DNA of 64,000 nucleotides from CAWCLK01 sp963796225 (GCA_963796225.1 CAWCLK010000005.1:1-64000), one strand, 5' to 3'. Positions 7,667 to 15,930 are shown, counted from the first letter of the stretch. Translations and numbers: made by a program. The notes: generated from the letters alone by a model not told the origin.

Positions 7667-10609
7667 TCAGCCGGCCACCCGGGCCAGCCGGTCGGCGTCC
7701 AGCGGCAGGTAGCCGTGCGCCTCGTCGTCCCACGCCCACCCGCGTGCGTCGGCGGCAGGCAGGCCCGCTTCGCGCAGCGGCACCTTGCGCGGCCGGAACC
7801 AGGTGGTGCGGGGCATCGCGTCGATGACGTGCACCACCGCGGGACGGTGGTGGGCGGGCAGCGGCATGACCGCGGCGGTCAGGGCCGCCGGGGCGATCTC
7901 GTGGCCCTCGCGTTCCGTCACCGCCGCGACCACGACCTCGTCGGCGTCCGCGGCGGGGCGCGCCCCGTAGACCGCGACCAGGTCCACACCGGGGACGTCG
8001 CCCAGCGCTCGCTCGATCGGCACGGTGCCCACGGCCCCCTGGGCCGTGTGCACGAGCGCGACCACCGTGTCCACCCACCAGAAGTCGCCGTCGACGTCGA
8101 CGAGGAACAGGTCCCCGGTGGCGACCCAGGCGTCGTCGCGCTGGAACACGCCCCGCAACGGGGTCGCCGTGGTCGTGGCGCGGGTGTCGTCCACCCGGGC
8201 CAGCAGCATCCCGACCTCGCCGGGGCGGCAGGCGACCGCGAAGCCGTCCTCGCGCTCGACCAGGCGCCCCGCGTCGACGTCGTAGGCCGCCACGGCGACG
8301 TCGGCCGAGCCGGGCAGCGGGCGTCCCTTGGCGCCGATCTTCTTCCCGGAGGTGTTGCCGAGCACGACCCCGCCCTCGGTCGAGGCGTAGAACTCGAGCA
8401 CGCCGGCCGGGGCGAAGCGGTCCAGGACCCGGCGCCACAGCCCTGCGGGCATGCCGGACCCGACGAACAGCCGGACCGGGTGGTGGCGCTCGACCGGGTT
8501 CGCGGGTGCCTCGACGAGGTCGCGGCACAGCGTCCACGTGTAGGAGACGATGGTGACGCCGTAGCGACGGACCTCGGACCAGAACGTGGCGGGGTCGAAC
8601 GAGGTCGCCAGGGCCAGCCGCGCCCCGCCGGCCACCGCCCCGCCGATGGAGGTCAGCAGCCCCGAGGGGTGGTGGATGGGGGTCACCGAGTACACGGTGT
8701 CGGCCCCGGACAGCGCCGCAGCGGACGCGGTGCCGTAGGCGGACAGGGCCCACCGGCGGTTGGTGATGCGGTTGACGCGGGTCCGTTCGCCGGCCCCGGT
8801 GAACAGCACGAACGCGAGGTCCTCGGCCCGGCCCGGGTTCGGGCGGTACCAGGCCGGCAGCGACACGGCGTCGGGGTCGATGCGTTCCATGTCGGTCAGC
8901 CCGAAGCCGAGCTCGCGCGGTTCGCCGCCACCACCGAGCACGAGCACCGGCACGTCGGCCGCACCCTGGGCGGCCTCGGCGTGCTCGGGGTCCGCGACGA
9001 TGCGGGTGACCTGGCCGAGCTGGGCCTCGCGTTCGAGCGGCCCGTCGGGGCGCAGCATGACGGCGACGGCGCCCAGCCGGGACAGCGCCGCCACCAGCGC
9101 GAGCGCGGACGGGCGCGTGCCCATCAGCACGCCCACGTGCTCGCCCTGGCGGACGCCGACGTGCAGCAGCCCGCGCACGATGTTGTCGATGCGGACGGCC
9201 GCGTCGCCCCAGGTGTGGGCACGGTCCTCGAAGAGGAAGAAGGTCTCGTTCGGGTGGCGCCGCGCCTGCTGGGCGAGCAGCAGCCCCATCGACATCGGCG
9301 TGTCGCGGCGCGCTCGTTGCAGGCGGACCAGCCGGGGCAGCTGCTCGACGCCGGCGCCGGCCACGTCGACCACCGCGTCGACCACGGACTCGGCGGCGCT
9401 GGCCACCGAGCGCACCACGTTCATGCCGACGTCGGCGGCCAGCTCGAGGCCGAACTGCAGGTGCAGGCCCTGGCCGTCGTCGGCCGCGCCGTCCTGCATC
9501 GGTTCGATCCCCTCGGGCAGCTCGCCCTCGCCCCCCACGTGGCGGATCCAGCCGGCGACCGCGGGCCAGGTGATCTCCACGGCCTTGCTGCCGACCACGA
9601 GGCCGAAGTGCCCGGCCGGCATGCGACGTTCGTGCACGTCGGCGCGGGGCGCGGCGCGCAGGATGCCGCGGACCGTGACGGGGCGGGCGATCTCGTCGAC
9701 GTCGCCGATGAAGCACAGGGTGGGGCTGTCGATGTCGGCCAGGGTGACCAGCCGGCCGTCGATGACGAAGCCGCCCTCGAGCATGCGGTTGTGGTGGACG
9801 AACTGCTCGAGCAGGTCGGCGATGGCCGGCCCGGCGTAGGCCACCCACCCCTCGCGGTCGAGGAAGCGGCGCTGGCCCTCGCGCGGGAGCAGCGCGTCGC
9901 GGTCGTGCAGCTGCAGCAGGAAGTCCAGCCGCTGACGGGCGGTCTTGACCGGGTCGAGCAGCTGGAAGCCGGTGCGCACGGCCCACGCCGGCAGGGAGAC
10001 GTTGCGGACCGGCCCGGCGGCGAGCCCGGCCACGCGGGAGACCAGCTCCTCGGGCAGCCCGAAGGGCATGCCGCCGTGGGTGTCGACCGGGGAGCCGAAG
10101 GTCACCAGGCTGGCGATGCCGTCGGAGCGGCGGTACGCGGCGGTCTGGTAGCAGAACATCCCGCCCTGCGAGTACCCGGCGAGGTGCACGTCCTGGCCGG
10201 TCGCCTCGCGGACCTCGTCGATGGCGGCGCTGACCGCGAGCACGTGGTCGGTGACGGTGCGGTCGAGGCCGCCCTCCTCGCGTTCCGGGGCGCCGAAGTC
10301 GACCACCCACGGGTCGACACCGCGGGCGGCGAGCTGCGCCACGGCGCTGGTGCTGGGCGAGACGTCGTAGACCTCGGTGGACACCATCAGCGGTGGCACG
10401 AGCAGGATCGGTGGCCGGTCCGGGCGCTCGACGGCGCGGTCCGGGAAGTACCGGCGCAGGCGATGCACCGAGTCCTCGGAGACGACGTCGAAGGGGGAGG
10501 GCTCGTCGCCGGTCTCGAGGCCCCCGAAGCGGGCGATCTCGAGGGCGTTCTGGGCCGCGGCACCCAGACGGGTCACGGAGCGCGTCGCGCGGCGAAGGGG
10601 CGAGGTCAT
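7667..10609 (-). CDS. Bifunctional lipase/PHA-synthase-like hydrolase fused to acyl-CoA synthetase (Rv1683-like)
   Basis: A 980-residue two-domain protein. Residues 1 to about 360 are an alpha/beta hydrolase related to PHA synthases: PPILLVPPLMVSTEVYD near 70, nucleophile elbow AGYSQGG near 145, and AGHFGLVVG near 325 with the likely catalytic His. Residues from about 430 are an AMP-forming acyl-CoA synthetase with HPNETFFLFEDRAHTW, a degenerate phosphate loop LFTGAGERTRVN, and FYASTEGG; the final AMP-domain Asp/Lys motifs are reduced. The architecture and length match Mycobacterium tuberculosis Rv1683 (999 residues), linked to triacylglycerol or wax-ester inclusions. The product may couple lipid hydrolysis to CoA activation. 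It is a single gene, with the ATG at 10609. Confidence 0.85.
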   Translation of the reverse strand: MTSPLRRATRSVTRLGAAAQNALEIARFGGLETGDEPSPFDVVSEDSVHRLRRYFPDRAVERPDRPPILLVPPLMVSTEVYDVSPSTSAVAQLAARGVDPWVVDFGAPEREEGGLDRTVTDHVLAVSAAIDEVREATGQDVHLAGYSQGGMFCYQTAAYRRSDGIASLVTFGSPVDTHGGMPFGLPEELVSRVAGLAAGPVRNVSLPAWAVRTGFQLLDPVKTARQRLDFLLQLHDRDALLPREGQRRFLDREGWVAYAGPAIADLLEQFVHHNRMLEGGFVIDGRLVTLADIDSPTLCFIGDVDEIARPVTVRGILRAAPRADVHERRMPAGHFGLVVGSKAVEITWPAVAGWIRHVGGEGELPEGIEPMQDGAADDGQGLHLQFGLELAADVGMNVVRSVASAAESVVDAVVDVAGAGVEQLPRLVRLQRARRDTPMSMGLLLAQQARRHPNETFFLFEDRAHTWGDAAVRIDNIVRGLLHVGVRQGEHVGVLMGTRPSALALVAALSRLGAVAVMLRPDGPLEREAQLGQVTRIVADPEHAEAAQGAADVPVLVLGGGGEPRELGFGLTDMERIDPDAVSLPAWYRPNPGRAEDLAFVLFTGAGERTRVNRITNRRWALSAYGTASAAALSGADTVYSVTPIHHPSGLLTSIGGAVAGGARLALATSFDPATFWSEVRRYGVTIVSYTWTLCRDLVEAPANPVERHHPVRLFVGSGMPAGLWRRVLDRFAPAGVLEFYASTEGGVVLGNTSGKKIGAKGRPLPGSADVAVAAYDVDAGRLVEREDGFAVACRPGEVGMLLARVDDTRATTTATPLRGVFQRDDAWVATGDLFLVDVDGDFWWVDTVVALVHTAQGAVGTVPIERALGDVPGVDLVAVYGARPAADADEVVVAAVTEREGHEIAPAALTAAVMPLPAHHRPAVVHVIDAMPRTTWFRPRKVPLREAGLPAADARGWAWDDEAHGYLPLDADRLARVAG

Positions 10610-10670
10610 GGGGATCGGCGTCCAGGAGGCGGGGGCAGGGCGGGCGCGCCGGGAGGGGGACGGCGAGGGA

Positions 10671-10919
10671 TTACAGGAGCAGGCCCTGTCGTGACAGGGA
10701 GATCCCGGCGATCACGGCGAGGACGGTGCCCACGATCACGCGCAGGTACAGGCCGACGAGGCGTCCGGTCGTGATCTCCCGCGCGTCCTCGGCGCCGGGC
10801 CACACGCCGGTCCGGTGGTAGCGCACGAGGGCGGCGAGCGTGCCCGCGGCCATCGCGGCGCCGATCGCGCCGAAGCCACCGACGAGCAGGAACGTCCACA
10901 TGCCGTCGACCACGGCCAT
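10671..10919 (-). CDS. Small two-helix membrane protein, unknown function
   Basis: An 82-residue protein with two predicted membrane segments: about residues 8-30 (FLLVGGFGAIGAAMAAGTLAAL) and 56-74 (LRVIVGTVLAVIAGI). A polar loop between them (RYHRTGVWPGAEDAREITTG) contains the only strongly charged residues. AGAGGG precedes the ATG. It lies between the acyl-CoA synthetase (61 nt away, same strand) and a divergent DUF2993 gene. No family is recognised; a role with the neighbouring lipid enzyme would be guesswork. Confidence 0.6.
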   Translation of the reverse strand: MAVVDGMWTFLLVGGFGAIGAAMAAGTLAALVRYHRTGVWPGAEDAREITTGRLVGLYLRVIVGTVLAVIAGISLSRQGLLL

Positions 10920-10965
10920 GCCCTCTCGTGTCAGGTCGGGCGTCGAAGGGTACCCGGGGGCGGGT

Positions 10966-10971
10966 TAGCCT
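10966..10971 (+). promoter_or_regulatory. Putative -10 hexamer TAGCCT
   Basis: TAGCCT lies 30 nt before the GTG of the DUF2993 gene and belongs to the recurrent TA(G/C)(G/C)(G/C)T series. No convincing -35 is seen in the G-rich sequence upstream. Confidence 0.4.
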
Positions 10972-11001
10972 CCCGCCCCGGCGACGTCCCAGGAGGCACG
11001 C

Positions 11002-11691
11002 GTGCTCGCCGTCCTGCTGGTCGTCGTGCTGCTGGCGGCGATGGTGGCGTGGGGCGTCGAGTGGTGGGTGCGCGAACGCGGCGTCCAGCGCTCCGCCGAC
11101 GGGTTGGCCGCCGTGCTGCAGGCCGACGTCGAGCTGCACGTCACGGGCCGGCCCCTGGCCTGGCACACGCTGCGCCGCGAGCTGCCGGAGGTCGTGGTGG
11201 TCGCCGACGACCTGCCGGTGCTCGACGGGCGCGCCACCCTGGACCGGCTTCGCGTCGACCTGGACGGGGTCCAGTTGCTGGGACGGGGCGAGGACCAGCG
11301 CGTGACCGCGCAGCACGGTCGCTTCCACCTCACCCTCGGCAACGACCAGCTGCTGCGGATGATCACCCTGCCGTCCTACCTGGTGTCCTTCGAGGTCGTG
11401 CCGTCGGGGCTGCGCCTGACGACGGTGGCGGGTGTCAGCGTGGACGCCACGGTGAACCTGGACGCGCACAGCCTGCTGGTGCGCCCCGCCAGCACCATGC
11501 TGCGCCTGCTGCCCCAGCCGTCGTTCCGCCTGCCGCTGCCGAGCTGGCCGTACGGCGCCCGCGTGGAGGGCTTCACGCTGCACCGCGGCAGCCTGGAGGC
11601 CTGGGGGACGCTGGACCCCGGTGAGCTCGTCTTCCCGGTCCGGGTGCCGTGGCGACGCTGGCTGCTGGACCCGCCGGCGGACGTCGCCTGA
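11002..11691 (+). CDS. DUF2993 (LmeA-like) envelope protein
   Basis: A 229-residue protein with one N-terminal membrane helix (about residues 2-20, LAVLLVVVLLAAMVAWGVEWWV) followed by an all-beta-looking extracytoplasmic domain. The spacing of short strands (VVVVADDLPVLDGRATLDRLRVDLDGV, then LRLTTVAGVSVDATVNL) fits DUF2993, the family of mycobacterial LmeA, which binds lipids and aids mannan elongation. The GTG start at 11002 has a perfect AGGAGG 5 nt upstream. It is monocistronic. A lipid-binding role is family knowledge; the function in this organism is inferred. Confidence 0.75.
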   Translation: MLAVLLVVVLLAAMVAWGVEWWVRERGVQRSADGLAAVLQADVELHVTGRPLAWHTLRRELPEVVVVADDLPVLDGRATLDRLRVDLDGVQLLGRGEDQRVTAQHGRFHLTLGNDQLLRMITLPSYLVSFEVVPSGLRLTTVAGVSVDATVNLDAHSLLVRPASTMLRLLPQPSFRLPLPSWPYGARVEGFTLHRGSLEAWGTLDPGELVFPVRVPWRRWLLDPPADVA

Positions 11692-11721
11692 GCCCTCGGC
11701 GCCACCTCAAGCCAGCGGTCC

Positions 11722-11736
11722 AGTGGTCTGACCACT
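11722..11736. promoter_or_regulatory. FadR-type operator: perfect palindrome AGTGGTC-T-GACCACT
   Basis: Seven-bp arms around one central base, a perfect inverted repeat. The core TGGTCnGACCA is the same as the core known for E. coli FadR sites. Its last base overlaps the first base of the TTGACG -35 box of the regulator gene downstream, a placement typical of autorepression. The same core recurs at 12616-12630. Confidence 0.8.
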
Positions 11737-11765
11737 TGACGTCCTGAACGCCGGCCACGTACCGT
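11736..11765 (+). promoter_or_regulatory. Promoter of the FadR-type regulator (TTGACG-N18-TACCGT)
   Basis: The -35 candidate TTGACG (11736-11741) and -10 candidate TACCGT (11760-11765) are separated by 18 nt, and the GTG start is 25 nt further on. The -35 abuts the palindrome at 11722-11736, so a bound regulator would block RNA polymerase. This is one of the few promoters in the window with both boxes recognisable. Confidence 0.65.
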
Positions 11766-11790
11766 CGCCGTCCCCCATCCCGAGGACGTC

Positions 11791-12558
11791 GTGAGCTTCT
11801 CGCCCGTGGCCCGTCGCTCGCTGATCGACGAGGTCGTCGACCAGCTCGTGGCCGGGATCGTCTCGGGCGAGCTGCCGGCGGGCGAGCCGCTGCCCGCCGA
11901 ACGCCGCCTCGCCGAGGCGCTGGGCGTGTCCCGCCCGGCGGTGCGCGAGGCCCTGCAACGCCTGGCGCAGTCGCGCCTGGTCGACGTCCGCCAGGGCGAG
12001 GGGACCACGGTGGCCGACTTCCGGCGCACCGCCGGGCCCGAGCTGCTGCCCCACCTGCTGGTCCGCGACGGGGCGCTGGACCCCTCGGTCGCCCGCTCGA
12101 TCGTCGAGGTCCGGGCCATGCTCGGTCCCGGAGCTGCCCAGCTCGCCGCCGAACGGGGCGGGGCGGGCCTGGCCGAGGAGCTCGACGCCCTGGCGGACCG
12201 CATCGCGGACGACGACGACCCGATCGGACGGCAACGCGCTGCGCTGGCGTGGTGGGACCGCCTGATCGACGCCACCGACAACGTGTCGTTGCGCCTGCTG
12301 TTCAACGCCCTGCGCGGGGCGTACGAGCCGGCGCTGCCCGCCCTCGCCCACGTCCTGGCGGCCGAGGTCGCGCAGGTCGACGGCTACCGGACCATCGCCC
12401 GCGCCGTCGGCGACGGCAACGGGACCCGTGCTGCCGCCAGCGCCCGGGCCCTGCTGCGCCCCGGCACCGAGGCGGTGCTGGCGGCGCTGGACGCCATCGG
12501 CGCGGCGACCGCACCGGCGGCCGGAACCCCCGACGCACACGGCGACATCGACGCCTGA
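11791..12558 (+). CDS. GntR/FadR-subfamily transcriptional regulator
   Basis: A 255-residue regulator. Residues 8-75 form the GntR winged helix: SLIDEVVDQLVAGIVSGELPAGE, AERRLAEALGVSRPAVREALQ, then the wing VDVRQGEGTTVADF. Residues from about 100 are an all-helical effector domain of the FCD/FadR kind. The recognition helix SRPAVREALQRL is close to that of FadR, and a TGGTCnGACCA palindrome overlaps its own promoter. A second copy lies inside the start of the next gene, a fatty-acid-hydroxylase-family gene 39 nt downstream. Likely an acyl-CoA-responsive regulator of itself and that neighbour (inference). GTG start; upstream CGAGGACGTC supplies a weak ribosome site. Confidence 0.9.
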   Translation: MSFSPVARRSLIDEVVDQLVAGIVSGELPAGEPLPAERRLAEALGVSRPAVREALQRLAQSRLVDVRQGEGTTVADFRRTAGPELLPHLLVRDGALDPSVARSIVEVRAMLGPGAAQLAAERGGAGLAEELDALADRIADDDDPIGRQRAALAWWDRLIDATDNVSLRLLFNALRGAYEPALPALAHVLAAEVAQVDGYRTIARAVGDGNGTRAAASARALLRPGTEAVLAALDAIGAATAPAAGTPDAHGDIDA

Positions 12559-12597
12559 TCGGGACGGCGCCGCCGCCGAACCCCCGGAGGAGACCGC

Positions 12598-13296
12598 ATG
12601 AGCACCGCCACCACAGGTGGTCAGACCACCCGGCCATCTCGCACGACCGGCGCCCGCGGGCGCACGCCCTCCCTCGGCGAGGTCGCCCGGGCGCACCTGC
12701 GCCGACCGACGGTGTGGATCCTCGCCGGACTGACCCTCGCGGCCGCGGCGGCCCGCGTCGCCATCGGCGGATGGACGCGCATCGACCTGCTGGTCGTGGC
12801 GCTGCAGGTCGGCTCGTTCCCGCTGCTCGAGTGGGTGCTGCACACCGCGGTCCTGCACTGGCGTCCGCGTCGGCTGGGTCGCCTCACGCTCGACCCGCTG
12901 GTCGCGCGCAAGCACCGCGCCCACCACGCCGACCCCCGCGACCCGGACCTGGTCTTCATCCCCATGCCGACCCTGGTGCTGGCCGTCCTGGCCACCGTGG
13001 CCATCGGCCTGCTGGCCTTCCCGCGCCTCGGCCTCGGCCTGACCTTCCTCGTGGTCCAGGGCCTGCTCGGCAGCATCTACGAGTGGACCCACCACCTCGT
13101 CCACACCGACTACTCGCCCCGCACCCGGCTCGTCCGCGCCATCCGCACCCACCACCGGCTCCACCACTACAAGAACGAGCGCTACTGGTTCACCGTGACC
13201 ACCAGTGGCACCGCCGACCGCCTCCTCGGCACGGAGCCCGACCCCAGCGAGGTCGAGACCTCACCCACCGCCCGCAACCTCCACGGCCTGGCCTGA
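12598..13296 (+). CDS. Fatty acid hydroxylase/sterol desaturase-family membrane protein
   Basis: A 232-residue diiron membrane oxygenase-like protein. Histidine clusters are RKHRAHHADP (about residues 102-111), EWTHHLVHTDY (about 162-172) and RTHHRLHHYKNERYW (about 183-197), the pattern of the fatty-acid hydroxylase superfamily. Hydrophobic segments lie at about 40-60, 62-80 and 120-155. GGAGGAG precedes the ATG by 5 nt. The gene follows the FadR-type regulator by 39 nt, and the operator palindrome at 12616-12630 falls within codons 7-11. Its stop is directly next to the stop of the convergent yqgE. The substrate is not known; carotenoid hydroxylases also belong to this superfamily. Confidence 0.85.
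   Translation: MSTATTGGQTTRPSRTTGARGRTPSLGEVARAHLRRPTVWILAGLTLAAAAARVAIGGWTRIDLLVVALQVGSFPLLEWVLHTAVLHWRPRRLGRLTLDPLVARKHRAHHADPRDPDLVFIPMPTLVLAVLATVAIGLLAFPRLGLGLTFLVVQGLLGSIYEWTHHLVHTDYSPRTRLVRAIRTHHRLHHYKNERYWFTVTTSGTADRLLGTEPDPSEVETSPTARNLHGLA
12616..12630. promoter_or_regulatory. Second FadR-type operator: GGTGGTC-A-GACCACC, inside codons 7-11 of the hydroxylase gene
   Basis: A perfect 7-1-7 inverted repeat with the same TGGTCnGACCA core as the site at 11722-11736. It lies within the first 33 nt of the hydroxylase-family coding sequence, where a bound regulator could act as a roadblock or block a promoter in the 39-nt gap. The encoded residues (GGQTTR) lie in a disordered-looking N-terminus that need not be conserved for function. 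Confidence 0.7.
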
Positions 13297-13854
13297 TCAG
13301 TTCTGGGACGGGTCGTCGGGGAAGGTGGCCAGCATCCGCAGGCGGTCCGACTGGCGGCGGAAGACGTCGCGCCACAGCCCGTCGGGGTCGGCGGTCCTCG
13401 GGTCGGTCGGCTCGGCGTCGAGGGTGAACCACGAGCCGGAGGCGATCTCGCCCTCGAGCTGCCCGACGGCCCAGCCCGCGTACCCGGCGTAGACCCGGAT
13501 CGCCCGCAGCCCCGGCAGCTCGTCGGGGTCACGGCGCAGGTCCACCACGCCGAGCCCGTCCATGACGGGCTGCACCCCGTCCGGCACGGGCAGGTCCGGG
13601 TCGAGCCACCCGAGCGCGATGGCGACCTCGGGTTGGACCGGACCACCGATGAAGACCTCGTCGGGCGGGGCGGCCAGCGTGCCCCAGTCGCCGAGCTCGT
13701 CCTCCAGCGGCAGGCCCGACGGGCGGTTGAGCACCAGCCCCATCGCCCCGTCCACGTCGTCGTGCTGCAGCAGCAGGATGACCGTCCGGTCGAAGTTCGG
13801 GTCCTCCAGCGACGGGGTCGCCACCAGCAGCCGTCCGGTGAGCGTGGTCGTCAC
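13297..13854 (-). CDS. yqgE: YqgE/AlgH family protein (UPF0301)
   Basis: A 185-residue protein matching the YqgE family along its whole length: LTGRLLVATPSLEDPNFDRTVILLLQHDD at the start, GLVLNRPSGLPL, VFIGGPVQPE near residue 70, and YAGYAGWAVGQLEGEI near 125. Function is not established in this family; the conserved surface suggests ligand or nucleic-acid binding. The GTG start at 13854 is preferred over longer frames. It converges on the hydroxylase-family gene with abutting stop codons (TGA/TCA at 13294-13299). Confidence 0.93.
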   Translation of the reverse strand: MTTTLTGRLLVATPSLEDPNFDRTVILLLQHDDVDGAMGLVLNRPSGLPLEDELGDWGTLAAPPDEVFIGGPVQPEVAIALGWLDPDLPVPDGVQPVMDGLGVVDLRRDPDELPGLRAIRVYAGYAGWAVGQLEGEIASGSWFTLDAEPTDPRTADPDGLWRDVFRRQSDRLRMLATFPDDPSQN

Positions 13855-13903
13855 GTCGGGCGTCCTCCTGTGGCGTCGCCGCCGACGATAGGCGGGGCGC
13901 CCC

Positions 13904-13909
13904 TAGGCT
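13904..13909 (+). promoter_or_regulatory. Putative -10 hexamer TAGGCT
   Basis: TAGGCT lies 30 nt upstream of the GTG of the MscS gene, in the gap divergent from yqgE. It belongs to the recurrent TA(G/C)(G/C)(G/C)T series. Confidence 0.4.
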
Positions 13910-13939
13910 CGCAGCCGACCGACGACGAGGACGCGGCCG

Positions 13940-15238
13940 GTGCCTGACGTGGCCTTCGCCCCGCCGCGGTTCGTCGTGTCCGCCGCCTCCGAATCGCCCT
14001 CGGTGCCCGCGGAGGTCCCGGCGGAGGTCGGCTCGTTGCTGGCCGGGTTGTCGCCGTGGGCCGGGGCGCTGGTGGCGGCCGGGCTGGTGCTGCTCACCTG
14101 GGTGCTGACCCGCTTCGTGGGCCTGCGCCTGCTGGACCTCGCCGTGCGCCGCTCGGACACCGACTGGGACGACCGGTTCCTGCTGCGGGGCGCCCCGCAC
14201 CGGCTGGCCTTCGTCCCGGCGGCCCTGGTCGCCGCGTCGCTGGTCGCCGCGGTGCCCGACGCCCCGACGACCGTGGTGGTGGCGGTCCAGCGCGTGGCGT
14301 TGAGCATCGTGGCCGTGTCGGTGACCTGGGCGATCTTCGGGGCGCTGGACGCGATCAACGACATCTACGAACGCCACGAGTACGCGACCAGCCGCCCCAT
14401 CAAGGGCTACCTGCAGCTGGTCAAGCTGCTGCTGGCGCTGGTCACCGTCGTCCTGGTGGTCTCGATCCTCATGTGGCAGTCGCCGGTGCTGCTGCTCAGC
14501 GGGCTGGGCGCGGCGACGGCGATCCTGATCCTGGTCTTCCGGGACACGATCCTGTCGCTGGTCGCCTCCATCCAGCTGGCCACCAACGACATGGTCCGGG
14601 TGGGGGACTGGATCACCGTGGAGTCGCTGGGCGTGGACGGCGACGTGCTCGACATCGCCCTGCACACGATCACGATCCGCAACTTCGACATGACCTACGC
14701 GTTCGTGCCCACGCACGAGCTGATCGCCACGCCCTTCCGCAACTGGCGCGGCATGCGCGAGGTCGAGGGCCGACGGATCATGCGAAGCATCCACGTCGAC
14801 GTGACCAGCGTCCGGTTCCTCACCGACGCCGACCTGTCCCGCTACGCGGCCTGGCCGCTGCTGGCCGAGGAGATCGCCGAGCGGCTCGACGCCCTCGACC
14901 TGCCCGACGGGGGCCACGACCCCGAGGACGCCGCCCTGCAGGACGTCCGACGGATCACCAACCTCGCGCTGTTCCGGGCCTACGCGCTGCAGTGGCTGCG
15001 CTCCCGCGACGACCTGCACGTCGACAACGCCTTCCCGATGATGGTCCGGCTGCTGCCGTCGACGCCCAGCGGGCAACCGGTGGAGGTCTACTGCTTCGCC
15101 CGCGAGACCGCCTGGGTGCCCTTCGAGGCCCTGCAGTCGGACGTGTTCGACCACCTGCACGCGATGCTGCCGGCCTTCGACCTGCGTCCGTACCAGTACC
15201 TCGGCCACACCGTCCCCGAACCCGGGAGGACCGCCTGA
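13940..15238 (+). CDS. Mechanosensitive channel, MscS family (YbdG-like)
   Basis: A 432-residue inner-membrane channel. Membrane segments lie at about residues 35-55, 85-105, 115-135, 155-175 and the pore helix at about 180-210 (LLLSGLGAATAILILVFRDTILSLVASIQL). The MscS beta domain follows (MVRVGDWITVESLGVDGDVLDIALHTITIRN) with the conserved PTHELIATPFRNW. The C-terminal region of about 170 residues is longer than in E. coli MscS and resembles YbdG. It is probably an osmotic emergency valve. Start GTG at 13940. The Ddn-like gene begins 20 nt after the stop, so the two may be co-transcribed. Confidence 0.92.
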   Translation: MPDVAFAPPRFVVSAASESPSVPAEVPAEVGSLLAGLSPWAGALVAAGLVLLTWVLTRFVGLRLLDLAVRRSDTDWDDRFLLRGAPHRLAFVPAALVAASLVAAVPDAPTTVVVAVQRVALSIVAVSVTWAIFGALDAINDIYERHEYATSRPIKGYLQLVKLLLALVTVVLVVSILMWQSPVLLLSGLGAATAILILVFRDTILSLVASIQLATNDMVRVGDWITVESLGVDGDVLDIALHTITIRNFDMTYAFVPTHELIATPFRNWRGMREVEGRRIMRSIHVDVTSVRFLTDADLSRYAAWPLLAEEIAERLDALDLPDGGHDPEDAALQDVRRITNLALFRAYALQWLRSRDDLHVDNAFPMMVRLLPSTPSGQPVEVYCFARETAWVPFEALQSDVFDHLHAMLPAFDLRPYQYLGHTVPEPGRTA

Positions 15239-15258
15239 TCCCGACCCGCGAGATCCCC

Positions 15259-15729
15259 ATGCTCTTCGGTGACGAGCACGTCAAGCGCTACCGCGAGACC
15301 GACGGTGCCGAGGGCCACGAGTGGCAGTCGGGCGTCTTCACGCTGCTGCTGACCACCACGGGGCGTCGCAGCGGGAAGGCGCGCACCACCCCGCTGATCT
15401 ACGGCGAGTACGAGGGCCACTACGTCGTGGTGGCCTCCAAGGGTGGCGCCGACGACCACCCGGACTGGTACCACAACCTCGTGGACCACCCCGAGGTCGA
15501 GGTCCAGGTCGGCCCGGACGTCTTCGCGGCCAGCGCCCGCACCGCGACGGCGGACGAGAAGGACAAGATCTGGCCGATGATGGCCGACATCTGGCCGGAC
15601 TACGACAACTACGCCGAGAAGACCGATCGCGACATCCCGGTCGTCCTCCTCGACCCCCACGCCGCGGAGGGCACCGCCGCCCCCGAGGCCGCCGCCACCG
15701 CCGGCCCCTCGGAACCCCAGGGCATCTAG
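15259..15729 (+). CDS. Deazaflavin (F420)-dependent nitroreductase family protein (Ddn-like)
   Basis: A 156-residue split-barrel protein of the DUF385/Ddn family. Typical signatures are LLLTTTGRRSGKARTTPLIY (residues 31-50) and VVVASKGGADDHPDWYHNL (about 56-74), which in Mycobacterium Ddn form the F420 phosphate and deazaflavin contacts. The C-terminal tail after DIPVVLLDP is Ala/Glu-rich and probably disordered. The ATG at 15259 is the first start after the mscS stop; its ribosome site is weak. The gene implies F420 synthesis in the host, common in Actinobacteria. The substrate is unknown. Confidence 0.88.
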   Translation: MLFGDEHVKRYRETDGAEGHEWQSGVFTLLLTTTGRRSGKARTTPLIYGEYEGHYVVVASKGGADDHPDWYHNLVDHPEVEVQVGPDVFAASARTATADEKDKIWPMMADIWPDYDNYAEKTDRDIPVVLLDPHAAEGTAAPEAAATAGPSEPQGI

Positions 15730-15775
15730 GCACCGCACCGCCGCCGCCCCCCACCTTCCGCCACTCCCGCTCCCC

Positions 15776-15826
15776 CGAACCGGGCACCGCATCCGGGCTC
15801 CACGCCCGCCGGCGGTGCCCGGTTCG
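15776..15826. terminator. Long palindrome, perfect 15-bp arms (terminator-like)
   Basis: CGAACCGGGCACCGC at 15776-15790 pairs perfectly with 15812-15826, leaving a 21-nt loop. It lies 46 nt after the Ddn-like stop and before the tetR promoter, so it can act as a terminator; there is no U-tract. The right half GGTGCCCGGTTCG recurs with one change at 50627-50639 and 50688-50700, so it may also belong to a repeat family. Confidence 0.7.
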
Positions 15827-15849
15827 CGTGCGCCGGGACTCCCGGGCCT

Positions 15850-15878
15850 TGACAGGTTTGGACGAATGACCTAGACGT
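15850..15878 (+). promoter_or_regulatory. Promoter of the tetR-ABC-ftsX operon (TTGACA-N17-TAGACG)
   Basis: A perfect -35 hexamer TTGACA (15850-15855) is followed after 17 nt by TAGACG (15873-15878). The segment between and just after carries a loose inverted repeat (TGGAC at 15860-15864 and GTCCA at 15881-15885), a possible site for the TetR-type product. The GTG start lies 52 nt downstream of the -10. Confidence 0.6.
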
Positions 15879-15930
15879 GTGTCCAGGACGTTCGCCCAAG
15901 ACGGGTGAGGCGACGGGACGAGGTGGACAC

